Below the pieces are notes generated by a model. It had not been told where the DNA came from and searched no databases. It saw only the letters and a program-made list of their open reading frames with translations. A stretch of 41,682 bases of DNA, from the NCBI GenBank assembly GCA_010206225.2, contig VIQU02000033.1, forward strand, positions 1-41,682, in the 5' to 3' direction. This DNA comes from Lachnospiraceae bacterium MD308 (GTDB lineage: Bacteria; Bacillota; Clostridia; Lachnospirales; Lachnospiraceae). The translations under genes and the position numbers were made by a program. Below are positions 34,320 through 41,682 of this stretch, piece by piece (position 1 is the stretch's first letter; the number at the start of each line of letters is the position of its first letter).

Positions 34320-35495
34320 TTATTCGCTTTCCAATAAAGCATTTATAATATAGTCTCTTTCTTCATCACGCAATTCTGGAAACACTGGAATTGCAAATGT
34401 CGTTCTACTCAATTCTTCAGTAACTGGCAAATCACCCATTTTGTAACCTAGATCTGCAAAAGCGCCTTGAAGATGCAGGGGAACCGGATAATATGTCCCA
34501 CATGATACCCCTTTATTTTGTAATCTCTTCATAATATCACTTGCATTGTGATGTTTAAGTGCATATATATAATAAGAATGATAACATTCTTCACTTTCAA
34601 AAGGAATGACATAACTGGTATTTTTAAGTGCCGCATTATAAAATGCTGCATTGTTTCTTCGGTTATTAATAAATTCCTCCAAGTGTGTTAATTTTTTGCG
34701 TAATATAGCTGCCTGAATTGCATCTAATCTAGAATTATACCCTATCAAATAATTATAATATTTTGATTCGCCATCGGGCAAGTTCTGGGGTAATTCCTCT
34801 CCTTTCAAGTCATATTCCCTTTTCAAAGTCCAAAGACCATCCCGGCCTGAGCCATGAACTTTCAATGCTCTGCATGCTCGTGCTATATCTTCATTATCTG
34901 TGAGAATCATACCTCCATCGCCGTCACATCCCAGATTCTTTGTCGGGAAAAAAGAAAAGCAAGAAATATCTCCTAATGTATTTTTTCTCTCTCCTTTATA
35001 TCTTGTACCTGCAGACTGCGCGCAATCTGCAACTAAAAACAAATTATGCTTTTTGCAAATTTCTCTCAGAGAATCCATATCTGCGCTATGTCCGTAAAAA
35101 TGAACCGGAAGAATGCACTTCGTTTTTTCAGTAATAGCCTCTTCAACTTTTGATACATCCATACAGTATGTATCTGCACATACATCGACAAATACTGGGG
35201 TTGCGCCGACAGCAGCAATACTTTCCGCCGTTGCGAAAAATGTCCATGAGACGGTAATCACTTCATCGCCCTTTCCTATCCCCAAAGCTCTTAATGCCAA
35301 AATAATAGCATCCGTACCATTCCCACATGAAATACCATATTTTGCGCCCTCATAATCTGCAAATTCATTCTCTATTGCCGAAACTTCCGCACCTCCAATG
35401 TACCTGCCGCTCCGAAGTACCTGTAACACTGCCGTTTCATATTCTTCTGCGTAGGTTCCATGCTGTCTTTGAACATTCATTAATTGAATTTCCAT
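34320..35495 (-). CDS. DegT-type sugar 3-aminotransferase
   Basis: A 391-residue PLP enzyme with CGNGTDAIILAL, LVADCAQSAGT, SFFPTKNLGC (Schiff-base Lys186) and YNYLIGYNSRLDAIQAAIL. The last motif is nearly identical to that in the aminotransferase at 16720-17916, so the two are close relatives. AGGAGG precedes the ATG. It pairs with the downstream Gfo/Idh gene to make a 3-amino sugar. Confidence 0.88.
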   Translation of the reverse strand: MEIQLMNVQRQHGTYAEEYETAVLQVLRSGRYIGGAEVSAIENEFADYEGAKYGISCGNGTDAIILALRALGIGKGDEVITVSWTFFATAESIAAVGATPVFVDVCADTYCMDVSKVEEAITEKTKCILPVHFYGHSADMDSLREICKKHNLFLVADCAQSAGTRYKGERKNTLGDISCFSFFPTKNLGCDGDGGMILTDNEDIARACRALKVHGSGRDGLWTLKREYDLKGEELPQNLPDGESKYYNYLIGYNSRLDAIQAAILRKKLTHLEEFINNRRNNAAFYNAALKNTSYVIPFESEECYHSYYIYALKHHNASDIMKRLQNKGVSCGTYYPVPLHLQGAFADLGYKMGDLPVTEELSRTTFAIPVFPELRDEERDYIINALLESE

Positions 35496-35507
35496 AAATA
35501 AATCCTC

Positions 35508-36449
35508 CTATATTTTATAACCAAGCATTCTTTTGATTCGCGGTTTTAATATCTCTTTGCATTCCCCTAGTAAACTTTGATTCATAACATTATAATTGAT
35601 TACTCTGTCTCCATTAAACTGCCTGAAAAAATTTTCAATACTTTCGACATTGGAACCTTCAAAGTCAAACTGTGCTGATACCGTAGCAGCAAATTGAATC
35701 GCTTCCCACAAAACCAGACTTTGAGCGCCGCTGCTTCTAAACCGGCTATCGCTCCCGCCTAATAGATAATAGCAAATTCGAGAATCATATAATAAAAATG
35801 CGCCGGAATGTATGTTTCCATCGCAATCCTTTGCAATAATAATTTTCCCGTTCCCTCTGTTAACTGCTTTTTCCATAATACGAATAATTAAATTACTATC
35901 TATAGGATTTTTTCTTTTCTGAGCTTCAAATGTTTTATTCAGCAATTCCAATAAGTCTTCAGGTTTGCTGTCTTCTGCTATAGTAGTTTTATTTCTTGCA
36001 GACTTTATATTTTTTTTCACGGTTTTGTTAAAACTTTTATATAACGTATCCATATCCCCTAAATCCCTAAGACGATATGAGAATTCCGGCATATATCTGA
36101 ACCCATGCCATCGGTATGGCAATATATACTCATTTGAGGAATCAAATACCATATTAAATGATTTATACACTGGTAATTGCTCCAACAGCTGATTGATTAT
36201 CTCCTTCTGTTTACTAAGATGCTTATTTCCGTTCTGCTTTTCCCGATACTCGGGAGTAATCCATGGACCTAACGTCTGCGTAAGACTTGGCATCACTATT
36301 TTATTCTTGTCCAGCACATACGGCATTCTTGCCACCACTTTACTATTCTCTGTAACAGTTACTTCCGACCACCTGTCTGTTGCTACTAAGTCTAACCACC
36401 ATGCTTCTTCAAACACACTATTGCTAAAACTAGACTCTTCTTTTGACAT
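35508..36449 (-). CDS. FemAB/GNAT-like acyltransferase
   Basis: The 313-residue soluble protein shows the Acetyltransf_6-type half near the C-terminus: GKIIIAKDCDGNIHSGAFLL, YYLLGGSDSRFRSSGAQ, then FDFEGSNVESIENFFRQF. ATG 36449 has AAAGGG upstream. It is adjacent to the 3-aminotransferase gene, so acylation of the new amine is a good guess; no hexapeptide acetyltransferase accompanies this second oxidoreductase/aminotransferase pair. Confidence 0.72.
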   Translation of the reverse strand: MSKEESSFSNSVFEEAWWLDLVATDRWSEVTVTENSKVVARMPYVLDKNKIVMPSLTQTLGPWITPEYREKQNGNKHLSKQKEIINQLLEQLPVYKSFNMVFDSSNEYILPYRWHGFRYMPEFSYRLRDLGDMDTLYKSFNKTVKKNIKSARNKTTIAEDSKPEDLLELLNKTFEAQKRKNPIDSNLIIRIMEKAVNRGNGKIIIAKDCDGNIHSGAFLLYDSRICYYLLGGSDSRFRSSGAQSLVLWEAIQFAATVSAQFDFEGSNVESIENFFRQFNGDRVINYNVMNQSLLGECKEILKPRIKRMLGYKI

Positions 36450-36503
36450 AATATTATTCCCTTTCAATCCTTCACCTCATATTTACTCAGATATAACACG
36501 AAA

Positions 36504-37256
36504 TTAAAAAAAATGCTTCAAAGTAGCGTTAAACGCATATCCGATAAAATAATACAGACATTGGAAAAAAGGAAGCTTTTCAATTTTCCTGCAATTTTCC
36601 CAATGATTGATAGCAGCTTTCCATTTATCGTTAGAGATAGAAGTCTCAACCTTTCTATAATAAGCAAGGCTCTCATCTAGTCCATAAGCAACATGTCCTT
36701 CTCTCAAAAGCTTTGCCCAAGTCATGGAGTCTAAATCTTTTTTCAAATTTACCATCTTAAAATCATGTCCGATTATATCCAGGTCTAACATGGCTACAGA
36801 TGTTCCGATTACTGTGTTTCTCATATATTGACCATAATTCTGAGACTTTGGCGCATGGACTACTTTATTTTTGCCTTCTCTCATAATTTCATATGCGGAA
36901 AACGTAAAACCATAATGATTTGTAACCATAAAATCAGTATGCTTCTTTAACTTATCCGGTTTCCAGACATCATCAGCATCTAAAAAAGCTAATAACGTAC
37001 CGTGTGCCAATGATATTGCTGTATTCATGGCAACCGCCACTCCAGAATTTTTTTCTAATTTGTGAAGTATGATCCTTCGGTCATTATAACTTTTTACAAT
37101 TTCTACTGTATTATCCTTAGATCCGTCATCAACAATGATAAGCTCCCAATTTTGATATGATTGAGCCAAGACGCTTTCAATGGCCTCACCGATGAATTTT
37201 GCCGCATTATAAGCAGGCGTTATGATAGAGACTAGTCGTTCCTCTTTTTTACTCAT
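36504..37256 (-). CDS. Family 2 glycosyltransferase
   Basis: A 250-residue GT-A enzyme beginning VSIITPAYNAAKFIGEAIES, with IVDDGSKDNT, the metal-binding FLDADDVW and a SMTWAKLLREG acceptor-side segment. This is the EpsE/WfgS-like group found in capsule loci. A short hydrophobic end (FFQCLYYFIGYAFN) may touch the membrane. It should add the second or a later sugar to the lipid-linked unit begun by the adjacent phosphoglycosyltransferase. Confidence 0.87.
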   Translation of the reverse strand: MSKKEERLVSIITPAYNAAKFIGEAIESVLAQSYQNWELIIVDDGSKDNTVEIVKSYNDRRIILHKLEKNSGVAVAMNTAISLAHGTLLAFLDADDVWKPDKLKKHTDFMVTNHYGFTFSAYEIMREGKNKVVHAPKSQNYGQYMRNTVIGTSVAMLDLDIIGHDFKMVNLKKDLDSMTWAKLLREGHVAYGLDESLAYYRKVETSISNDKWKAAINHWENCRKIEKLPFFQCLYYFIGYAFNATLKHFF

Positions 37257-37269
37257 AATATTTTCCTCT

Positions 37270-38013
37270 TTACTCAGTTCTTAATATCTTTTCTGCTTCC
37301 ATGTTTTTTTCAATGAACTCTTCTTGCGTTATATATCCCTCCGACAGCAAATACTCGCCAAAATCTTTGGCTGTAACCGAATCACCGTCGGTTATCCCAT
37401 CTTTGTGAATCACTGCTTTGTCTATCGTTTTTATAATGATATCTAAATCCTTCAGAAAAGAAACATGATTTATATATTCCAGATCATATTTAAATTTCTC
37501 TTCCCAGCTTATTGCATTTCTTCCGCTAACCTGCGCTAGCCCTGATAAACCTGGTTTTGCAGTATGGCGCATTCTCTGGGTTTCCGTCATAAAAACCATA
37601 TCACGTACCAGTTGCGGACGCGGACCAATAATTGTCATCGTTCCATTCAAAATATTAAAAACTTCTGGCAATTCATCAAGCGATGTATACCTTAACCATG
37701 CACCAAATTTTGTCAGGCGTGCTTCATCTGATAATAAAGTTCCTTTCTCATCCCTCTCATCTGTCATCGTACGGAACTTATACATCTTAAAAATATACTC
37801 ACAGCCCGTCTCCGGGTTTATCAGTCCTGGCCGATACTGTGTAAATAATACCGGACTTCCCAGCTTTATTCTGACTAAGATTGCAATTGCTACATATAAC
37901 CAGCTAAAAACAATAAGCACCAGCCCGGAACAAATTACATCTATGATTCTTTTTATTACTTTTTCATAGAACCCCATCTTACGATACAATCTAACATTTT
38001 CCACATTTTTCAT
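37270..38013 (-). CDS. Initiating sugar-1-phosphate transferase (EpsL/PglC/WcaJ family)
   Basis: About 247 residues with one N-terminal re-entrant/transmembrane helix (VICSGLVLIVFSWLYVAIAI) and the catalytic order FKMYKFRTM, LDELPEVFNIL and GPRPQLVRD. These monotopic phosphoglycosyltransferases put the first sugar phosphate on undecaprenyl phosphate. ATG 38013 is chosen, as AGGAG lies upstream, although spacing is long; an ATG at 38073 inside the previous gene has no ribosome site. With the neighbouring EpsN/PglE-like aminotransferase the first sugar may be a bacillosamine derivative. Confidence 0.9.
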   Translation of the reverse strand: MKNVENVRLYRKMGFYEKVIKRIIDVICSGLVLIVFSWLYVAIAILVRIKLGSPVLFTQYRPGLINPETGCEYIFKMYKFRTMTDERDEKGTLLSDEARLTKFGAWLRYTSLDELPEVFNILNGTMTIIGPRPQLVRDMVFMTETQRMRHTAKPGLSGLAQVSGRNAISWEEKFKYDLEYINHVSFLKDLDIIIKTIDKAVIHKDGITDGDSVTAKDFGEYLLSEGYITQEEFIEKNMEAEKILRTE

Positions 38014-38044
38014 AAGTATACAGCTGTCTCCTACAAATAAAGAT

Positions 38045-39307
38045 TTAGCAAAAACAACTCTTAATAATTTCAATAATTATATTCTGCTGCTCTGATGACA
38101 TTTTATTATCACTTGGCAGACAAAGTCCTCTGTCAAAAATATCCTCCCCTGCATCGAATATCCTGCTGTTACAAGAACCTCCTGCAATATACGCATTTGT
38201 ATTTGCTCTTCCACTTCCATTCTTTGTCACAAAATCATGCATTCTGTATATCGGCTGCATATGCATCGGCTTCCATATCGGTCTGCCTTCCACATTAAAT
38301 TTCGCGATCGTTTCCAAGATCTCTGTCGGACAGCTCTTGCCATGTTCTGATATATACAAAGATTCACATTCTCCTCTAACCTGTTTACACATAGCATCAT
38401 CATTAATAATCAGACAGCTTAGCCAATAATTGGGTTCACTATTATCCGCATCATACGGATTCATAAGAACCGGCAGATTTTTAAATCCCTCTTTATATCT
38501 TTCATAGATTGCCTTCTTTTGAGCTATATGCTCGTCCAAATACCCGAACTGCCCCCTGATAACACCCGCGATAACATTGCTCATACGATAATTATATCCA
38601 ACTTCTTCATGTTGATACCATGGTGCATCTTCGCGCGCCTGAGTAGACCACTTTCTGACCTTATTCGCATCCTCCTCATCATCAGTCAAAAACATCCCGC
38701 CGGAAGAACCAGTAATGATTTTATTTCCGTTAAAGGAAATACAATTATATTTTCCAAATGTTCCTGTCTGCCTGCCTTTATAGGTCGCTCCCAAAGACTC
38801 TGCCGCATCCTCAATAATTACAGCTCCGTGTTTATCACAAATCGCTTTTAATTCATCTATTTTCGCCGGAGTGCCGTAAAGATGTACCATAACTACGACT
38901 TTAACCTCTGGATACATCTCAAATGCTTTTTGCAAAGCTTCTGGATCCATATTCCATGTATCATACTCCGTATCAATGAATATCGGGACTCCTCCTTCAT
39001 AAACAACAGGATTCACCGTTGCGCCAAAAGTCAAATCAGAGCAAAACACTTTGTCCCCATGCTTAACTCCCGCCAGTCTTACAGCCATATGTAACGAAGC
39101 TGTTCCTGCTGAAAGAGCGACTGCATATTTACATCCTATTTTTTCACATGCCAAGCGTTCTACTTCATTAATATTTTTCCCTACAGTAGACATCCAATTT
39201 GTTTCATAAGCTTCCTTAACATATTCCATCTCACTTCCGTGCATGGTAGGGCTGCTTAACCATATTTTAGAATCAAAAACTTTAAAATGACTATCCGAAT
39301 TAAACAT
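38045..39307 (-). CDS. DegT-type C4 aminotransferase (EpsN/PglE-like)
   Basis: A 420-residue PLP enzyme beginning KIWLSSPTMHGSEMEYV, with LSAGTASLHMAVRLAG, IIEDAAESLGATYKG and SFNGNKIITGSSGG (Lys196). The GNK-ITGSSGG form is the EpsN/PglE subgroup that makes UDP-4-amino-4,6-dideoxy-GlcNAc on the way to bacillosamine. AGGAG lies 7 bases before ATG 39307. No PglF-type 4,6-dehydratase is in this operon; it may be elsewhere or be supplied by the SDR gene at 13969. Confidence 0.88.
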   Translation of the reverse strand: MFNSDSHFKVFDSKIWLSSPTMHGSEMEYVKEAYETNWMSTVGKNINEVERLACEKIGCKYAVALSAGTASLHMAVRLAGVKHGDKVFCSDLTFGATVNPVVYEGGVPIFIDTEYDTWNMDPEALQKAFEMYPEVKVVVMVHLYGTPAKIDELKAICDKHGAVIIEDAAESLGATYKGRQTGTFGKYNCISFNGNKIITGSSGGMFLTDDEEDANKVRKWSTQAREDAPWYQHEEVGYNYRMSNVIAGVIRGQFGYLDEHIAQKKAIYERYKEGFKNLPVLMNPYDADNSEPNYWLSCLIINDDAMCKQVRGECESLYISEHGKSCPTEILETIAKFNVEGRPIWKPMHMQPIYRMHDFVTKNGSGRANTNAYIAGGSCNSRIFDAGEDIFDRGLCLPSDNKMSSEQQNIIIEIIKSCFC

Positions 39308-39346
39308 ATCTCTTCTCCTATTGTACATAAAAAAATACTTTTCTTT

Positions 39347-41356
39347 TTATTCTTTTAAACTATTGTTATCAAATACACATCCCATCATCAAATACAGCCC
39401 AATCCAAGGCAGCCACACAAATGGCTGCTCTACGTTATCAGCCATAGACATCACGATGGATGACACACAGACATAAAAGGGGACTGCCGCATACGGTACC
39501 TTTTTTTTGCTATATCGAAATGTCCTTATTATTACCATAATCAGCATTATAATGTATGGCGCACTAGCAAAAACCCCATAACGATGAGCGATACCAAGCA
39601 CCGCGTTATGAGGAAGTCTTTTCTTTCCCCACATTTCCGGGTTCTCTTTATGTCCAAACAGATTCATTTCTCTCAAATACGCTTTATAATAATAATCTCT
39701 CCCGGAAAGAATTCCCGATAATGATGCATTATTGAGCTTATGTCCCAATCTGCTGTCTCTGATTTTTTCTTTCAGATCGCCTGCATAAACAATCATACCG
39801 AACTGTCGTTTTGCGATTAGTTCTTCCCCCTCATATGTGATAGAAGTCCCTAAGGACTGCGGTATATGCTTTACTCCCCAATCAATACACATATATGTAG
39901 GAGTCAGCAAAATGAGCCCGCTTATAACAACTAATACTAACTTCTTGCGGCAATGTTCCTTTTTGGTATAATAAGCCATTCTTACAAACCAGATAAATGC
40001 AATTCCCGCTATAGTTAAAAGAGGGCAGAGAGACTGAGATTTTATCATAAAAACGAATGTCACACATCCTTCTGCAATATAAATCAAAAGGTATTTCAGA
40101 TTCACTTCATTTTTAATCGCGTTTTCCAATTCTCCCAAAACGACAGCAAATATAGTTGCCAAATATAGGGCAAATATACTTGGATTTGCAATGATTCCAG
40201 AATATCTTGCATCCGCCGAAACATCCGGTCTGAACAACAGACAAAATATCGTAATCAATACTAAAAAGATATGAACAGCCCGGACAAAATTCTTTATCAT
40301 CCCCTCTGGCTTTTCCATATTATTCCATACAAATATAAAGAAGCCCACTGCAAAAACCATGACATATCCGATAAATCTAAAATACTTCGGAAGAAGAAAA
40401 TCTGATATACATGCAATAATCCACAGGATAAGCCAACTCCATACAAGGCTGTTATTCCAATTTTTTTTCTCAGGTTTTGATTCCACAGACAACATCGTAA
40501 TTATTAATAGCAAAACCAGATAAATAAACGCATGATATTTAAATTTTATATAATAAACTCGAAGTATTTCCACCAATACACTATAAGAAAACATCAAAAC
40601 AAAAAAGGACGTAACTAAATAATTTTTATATTTCTGAAGAAAAAACATCCTTTCTTGAATTTTTTTGAATTGACCAGCAATTATGATATAAATTTCCTGT
40701 AGGGACTCTATCCAACTATAAAACCTAAAAGAAATACCTATTTTACGCCAAATGAACAGCAACGCCCCAGAGAGAAGTATATACAGCAAATAAGTAACAA
40801 AAACGATTTCAAGCGCCTTTTCCCCGTCAAAACATGGTTTTGTTTCTCGCATTTGCATCTTTTCAACATAAAATGAAGTGTCATTTTCCCCGGTTATCTC
40901 TATCGCAATAGTATTAAAGGAATTCTTAGGTAAATATATCAAATTCATTCCTTCATGTAACAGATATGAATTCTTTTCATTTTTTAATATTTCATTATTT
41001 TTCTGTTTTCTAAAATCAATTGTCCATTCAACATCTTTTATACTTAAATTTTTTAATTGGATGCAAAAATATTTATATTGATTTTCATTCTTTTCTATCT
41101 CTATTTGGTACTCAAAAAGGCCGTCATCTAATACCACTTTTCCCGAATTTTCCTGATGTCCTTTTTCCAGAGTAATCGCCGTTTTGTAAACACTATCCCG
41201 TACCTCATATACATCTCCCACATCATATAAACTGGTTATCGATGTGCTGCCGCTCAATATTACAGAACAGGCAATATAAGCAAATACAAAACCGATCAAA
41301 GCCCACGCAAGAATACAAACATACTTTTGAGTTCGAAAAATATCTTTCAATCTCAT
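39347..41356 (-). CDS. Large O-antigen polymerase/ligase-like membrane protein
   Basis: The 669-residue protein has a first helix (about 18-40), a predicted outside beta-rich domain (about 45-175) and then some 11 hydrophobic helices with a large loop (about 520-590) that has LSGILSGRDYYYKAYL and AVLGIAHRYG, similar in pattern to Wzy/WaaL. The outside domain is unusual for Wzy and could bind glycan. ATG 41356 is preferred over 41374, because GAGGTGG lies before it. It is the first gene of the right-hand operon. Confidence 0.72.
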   Translation of the reverse strand: MRLKDIFRTQKYVCILAWALIGFVFAYIACSVILSGSTSITSLYDVGDVYEVRDSVYKTAITLEKGHQENSGKVVLDDGLFEYQIEIEKNENQYKYFCIQLKNLSIKDVEWTIDFRKQKNNEILKNEKNSYLLHEGMNLIYLPKNSFNTIAIEITGENDTSFYVEKMQMRETKPCFDGEKALEIVFVTYLLYILLSGALLFIWRKIGISFRFYSWIESLQEIYIIIAGQFKKIQERMFFLQKYKNYLVTSFFVLMFSYSVLVEILRVYYIKFKYHAFIYLVLLLIITMLSVESKPEKKNWNNSLVWSWLILWIIACISDFLLPKYFRFIGYVMVFAVGFFIFVWNNMEKPEGMIKNFVRAVHIFLVLITIFCLLFRPDVSADARYSGIIANPSIFALYLATIFAVVLGELENAIKNEVNLKYLLIYIAEGCVTFVFMIKSQSLCPLLTIAGIAFIWFVRMAYYTKKEHCRKKLVLVVISGLILLTPTYMCIDWGVKHIPQSLGTSITYEGEELIAKRQFGMIVYAGDLKEKIRDSRLGHKLNNASLSGILSGRDYYYKAYLREMNLFGHKENPEMWGKKRLPHNAVLGIAHRYGVFASAPYIIMLIMVIIRTFRYSKKKVPYAAVPFYVCVSSIVMSMADNVEQPFVWLPWIGLYLMMGCVFDNNSLKE

Positions 41357-41366
41357 ATAATATGAC

Positions 41367-41461
41367 CACCTCATTATACATTAAGAGCGGTCTCGGAAAC
41401 TCTGAAGTATCCATATTTCCGCTCTTTTTTATTGTTTTATTTTTGGGTTTCACCTCATTAT
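41367..41461. repeat. Two direct copies of CACCTCATTAT around a hairpin
   Basis: CACCTCATTAT is found at 41367-41377 and 41451-41461. Between them AAGAGCGG (41383-41390) and CCGCTCTT (41419-41426) can pair, followed on the plus strand by a T run, which looks like a rightward terminator. The left copy contains the ribosome site of the first gene. The promoter of the right-hand operon is not clear here; it may lie in or beyond this gap. Confidence 0.45.
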
Positions 41462-41470
41462 TTCTGCACA

Positions 41471-41494
41471 TTTTTTGAATAAATTTTCAAAAAA
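41471..41494. repeat. AT palindrome at putative mobile-element border
   Basis: TTTTTTGAA (41471-41479) and TTCAAAAAA (41486-41494) pair around TAAATT. It is followed by TTGACA (41498-41503) and GC-rich alternative hairpins (GCCCC 41507-41511 with GGGGC 41519-41523; GGGC 41520-41523 with GCCC 41527-41530) before the right-edge gene, a structure often seen at the start of insertion elements. Confidence 0.4.
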
Positions 41495-41567
41495 GGGTTG
41501 ACAAGCGCCCCAAAATCGGGGGCTTCGCCCTTCGTTAAAAGAAATTCTTTTTTCGGAGGTGCCAACC

Positions 41568-41682
41568 ATGCTGAAACATTGGGATTCCCACGCTGAATAC
41601 CAACATTTTATTTCTGAAGCTGTGGCTTTATTAAATCCTTCACAGCTTAAAAAACTTTATTCCATGTCTGATTCCTGGAACA
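41568..41682 (+). CDS. Unidentified gene start, possible transposase (3' part outside window)
   Basis: A plus-strand frame starts at ATG 41568, with GGAGGT 7 bases upstream, and stays open for 38 codons to the window edge, beginning MLKHWDSHAEYQHF. I do not recognise the family from so little. Its orientation opposite to the glycan genes and the strong hairpins before it suggest an insertion-element transposase, but this is weak inference. Confidence 0.45.
   Translation, partial: MLKHWDSHAEYQHFISEAVALLNPSQLKKLYSMSDSWN

Noticed and set aside
41373-41378. TATAAT (leftward) as the promoter of the right-hand operon
   Set aside because: It overlaps the ribosome site region and has no -35 at the right distance; a start there would leave no usable leader.

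Overview
The window is a low-GC, densely packed surface-glycan locus from what looks like a gut-type Clostridia/Lachnospiraceae Firmicute. The reasons are AT-rich codons, strong AGGAGG-type ribosome binding sites, no outer-membrane export genes, a MurJ/Wzx-type flippase, a YveK/Wzz-like chain-length protein and an EpsL/EpsN-like pair. The genus cannot be fixed from sequence alone. All 38 recognisable locus genes run leftward on the minus strand. The left edge holds the 3' end of an IS21-type istB on the plus strand, and the right edge holds the start of an unidentified plus-strand gene, so the locus may sit between mobile DNA.

There appear to be three transcription units. Unit 1 (41356 to 25175) has a Wzy-like polymerase, a bacillosamine-type aminotransferase, the initiating phosphoglycosyltransferase, a GT2 enzyme, two FemAB/GNAT-like acyltransferases, a 3-oxidase/3-aminotransferase pair, a GT-B candidate, a nucleotide-sugar dehydrogenase, a divergent aminotransferase and a NeuC-NeuA-GNAT-NeuB nonulosonic (sialic/legionaminic-type) acid module. 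Unit 2 (24867 to 5184) starts behind its own promoter and a leader hairpin. It carries a second polymerase/ligase, an Asn-synthase-like enzyme, a flippase, a Wzz-like protein, a Wlb/Wbp-type diamino-uronic acid set (Gfo/Idh, aminotransferase, hexapeptide acetyltransferase), another aminotransferase, two SDR enzymes, a metallophosphoesterase, an ATP-grasp ligase and then a compact set resembling the Gram-negative Arn pathway (two formyltransferases, ArnC-like GT2, deacetylase, two half-size SMR transporters, GT-C transferase). It ends at a strong terminator (5121-5160). Unit 3 (4934 to 839) is deacetylase - GNAT - acyl carrier protein - FkbH, a likely glyceroyl-transfer module, and ends at a terminator (748-773).

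The main finding is a set of four long poly-G tracts (coding-strand sense) of 9-11 bases. No other G/C run in the window exceeds 7. One (G11) fills the spacer between a perfect TTGACA -35 and a TAAAAT -10 in front of unit 3, giving a 19-bp spacer where two fewer G would give 17. One (G11) lies in the glycine-rich nucleotide loop of the ATP-grasp gene and puts it out of frame here; 10 G would restore a 361-residue protein. Two more (G9 in a Gfo/Idh oxidoreductase, G10 in the Asn-synthase-like gene) are in frame. This is the signature of slipped-strand phase variation, and would let a population switch an acyl-modification promoter and three sugar-tailoring enzymes independently. The claim rests on tract lengths and reading frames seen in the sequence; switching itself is inferred.
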